DNA of 16,679 nucleotides, from contig URJQ01000066.1 of the NCBI GenBank assembly GCA_900548195.1, positions 1 through 16,679 on the forward strand, read 5' to 3'. This document shows, in pieces, positions 15,424 to 16,679 of the stretch; within the stretch, counting starts at the first letter, position 1, and every line of letters begins with the position of its first letter. The position numbers were made by a program, and so were the translations under genes. A model generated the notes under the pieces. It was given only the letters and a program-made list of their open reading frames with translations. It ran no database searches and had not been told where the DNA came from. Source of the DNA: an uncultured Prevotella sp. Its GTDB lineage: Bacteria > Bacteroidota > Bacteroidia > Bacteroidales > Bacteroidaceae.

Positions 15424-16524
15424 ATGAAAAAACTGCTATTGGCTGTACTGACCATTGTGCTTTCACTGCCGGCTTACGTCATTATCTATGCTCAAAACGT
15501 CATGCCTGGACGCTTCGACGTATATGGAGTGGCATTCTATAATCAGGAAAACCTATTCGACACCATACACGATGAAGGAAAGAACGACATCGACTTCCTG
15601 CCTGACGGTTCTTACAACTGGAATTCCGAGAAATACACCAACAAACTGCATAACATGGCATACGCCCTGTCACGCATCGGAATGCACGAACTGCCGGGAG
15701 GATGCGCCATCATCGGACTTGCTGAAGTGGAGAACGACCGCGTGCTCAATGACCTTATCTCGCAGCCTGAACTGGCGGAACGCGGATATAAATACATCCA
15801 CGTGGAAGGTCCTGACCAGCGTGGCATCGACTGCGCACTGCTCTATCAGCCTACGCTCTTCAAGGTAGAGACCGTCAATCTCTATCCTTACGTGCAGGAA
15901 CAGGAGAAAGACTCTGCTTTCCATACACGCGGTTTCCTCACCGTCACTGGTCAACTGGCTGGCGAGCGCATCGCCGTCATAGTATGCCACTGGCCAAGCC
16001 GTGGCGCTAAGTCATTCTATCGTGAGAGCGGTGGCAGGCAGACTCGCGCCGTAAAGGATCGCTTGCTCAAGGAGTACCCTGGCATCAAGGTGCTCGTGAT
16101 GGGCGATATGAACGACGACCCTATGGACAAGTCGATGACGGAAGGTCTCGGAGCAAAGGGAGAGAAATGGGAAGTGGCAGAGAATGAGATGTATAATCCT
16201 TTCTACAACTATCTCGACCGCATCAATGCCGGCACGCTCATGTATCGTGGAAAATGGAATCTCTTCGACCAAATCGTAGTCACTCCTAATCTTATCCCTG
16301 AGTCTTTGTCCTATGATAAAGCCACTAAGAAGGCGAAAGTCACCACCGACTACTCCACTCTCAAGCTCGCTTATGCCCGCATCGGCTACCGCGACTATCT
16401 CATCACGCAGAAAGGCCACTACAAAGGTGCGCCTCATCGCACCACAGGCTCCGGTCGTCGCTGGCTCAATGGTTACTCCGATCATCTCCCTGTAGTCACT
16501 TTCCTTGCGAAGATTAGAGAATAG
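15424..16524 (+). CDS. Secreted endonuclease/exonuclease/phosphatase (EEP) family protein
   Basis: This 366-residue enzyme has the fold of DNase I, exonuclease III and inositol phosphatases, and would hydrolyse phosphodiester or phosphate-ester bonds with a divalent metal. A signal peptide (about residues 1-23, LPAYVIIYAQ) without a lipobox cysteine points to the periplasm or secretion. Catalytic motifs are in family order: FYNQENLFD with N40, GLAEVEN with E101, RGIDCALLY with R133 and D136, CHWPSR with H189, GDMND with D228 and N230, FDQIVVT at 281-287, and YSDHLPV with D353 and H354. All key residues are present, so it should be active. It is transcribed divergently from the receptor/OB-fold/NUC unit, which suggests a shared role in degrading extracellular nucleic acid. 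A phosphatase acting on other esters cannot be excluded from sequence. Confidence 0.9.
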   Translation: MKKLLLAVLTIVLSLPAYVIIYAQNVMPGRFDVYGVAFYNQENLFDTIHDEGKNDIDFLPDGSYNWNSEKYTNKLHNMAYALSRIGMHELPGGCAIIGLAEVENDRVLNDLISQPELAERGYKYIHVEGPDQRGIDCALLYQPTLFKVETVNLYPYVQEQEKDSAFHTRGFLTVTGQLAGERIAVIVCHWPSRGAKSFYRESGGRQTRAVKDRLLKEYPGIKVLVMGDMNDDPMDKSMTEGLGAKGEKWEVAENEMYNPFYNYLDRINAGTLMYRGKWNLFDQIVVTPNLIPESLSYDKATKKAKVTTDYSTLKLAYARIGYRDYLITQKGHYKGAPHRTTGSGRRWLNGYSDHLPVVTFLAKIRE

Positions 16525-16570
16525 CCCCCCTCCCGTTCCCCCTGGGGGATGATAGGTTACGCTCTCCGCT
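16524..16570 (+). repeat. G/C-run hairpin element after the EEP gene
   Basis: Starting at the last base of the TAG stop codon, GCCCCCCTCCCGTTCCCCC is followed by TGGGGGATGATAGGTTACG. The C5-T-G5 palindrome can fold. It matches the minus-strand element at 8167-8213 at roughly 38 of 47 positions, and both lie just past a nuclease gene in the sense orientation. Confidence 0.6.
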
Positions 16571-16584
16571 TGGGGTTCCTAATT

Positions 16585-16646
16585 GCGTCAGCGCGATTTT
16601 TCATTCTTCATTCTTCATTTAATAACCGCGTCAGCGCGATTTTTCA
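16585..16646. repeat. Pair of 19-bp direct repeats at the window's right end
   Basis: gcgtcagcgcgatttttca occurs at 16585-16603 and 16628-16646, a period of 43 bp. Each copy is followed by short pyrimidine-rich repeats (ttcttcatt, then cttttcact words up to the window end). No gene is visible here; the array may continue beyond the window. Confidence 0.65.
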
Positions 16647-16679
16647 CTTTTCACTCTTCACTTTTCACTTTTCACTAAA

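Noticed and set aside
16012..16485. Minus-strand open frame of 157 codons
   Set aside because: It lies opposite the EEP gene, whose motifs are complete and in order.

Overview
The window looks like a chromosomal segment of a Bacteroidales bacterium, probably Prevotella or a close relative (inference). The reasons are two SusC-type TonB-dependent receptors, a SusD lipoprotein, several lipoproteins with Bacteroidetes-specific domain architectures, Bacteroidetes-style promoters (TAnnTTTG at -7), starts without clear Shine-Dalgarno sites, and repeat-rich AT-biased intergenic DNA. Seven protein genes are supported. No rRNA, tRNA, CRISPR array, transposase or regulator gene was seen.

Region 1 (191-6969, minus strand) is a compact SusC/SusD operon. 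In transcription order it holds a SusC receptor with an N-terminal STN domain, a SusD lipoprotein, and a SusE-position lipoprotein with a discoidin-like C-terminus. Gaps are about 20 bp. No glycoside hydrolase, FecR anti-sigma factor or sigma factor is inside the window. The operon is bracketed by two same-orientation copies of a ~192-195 bp MITE-like element with 34-bp terminal inverted repeats (1-190, cut by the window edge, and 7194-7385). The left copy abuts the stop codon of the last gene and the right copy lies just upstream of the operon's likely promoter region.

Region 2 (7386-8238) has no convincing gene but is dense in structure: a ~376-bp imperfect inverted repeat built from GGATTT-type words, small hairpins, four 22-bp tandem repeats, and a G/C-run hairpin element just after the nuclease gene.

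Region 3 (8239-16524) is the most interesting part. Two divergent transcription units share a 344-bp intergenic region. Leftward runs a TonB-dependent receptor with no SusD partner, then a lipoprotein containing a duplicated array of predicted OB-fold (DUF5689-like) modules plus a choice-of-anchor-J-like end, then (after a strong hairpin) a lipoprotein DNA/RNA non-specific endonuclease. Rightward is a secreted endonuclease/exonuclease/phosphatase-family protein. Together they suggest a surface system that binds, cuts and imports nucleic-acid fragments for phosphate or nucleosides; this is inference from gene content. A related G/C-run element follows both nuclease genes, in sense orientation relative to each.
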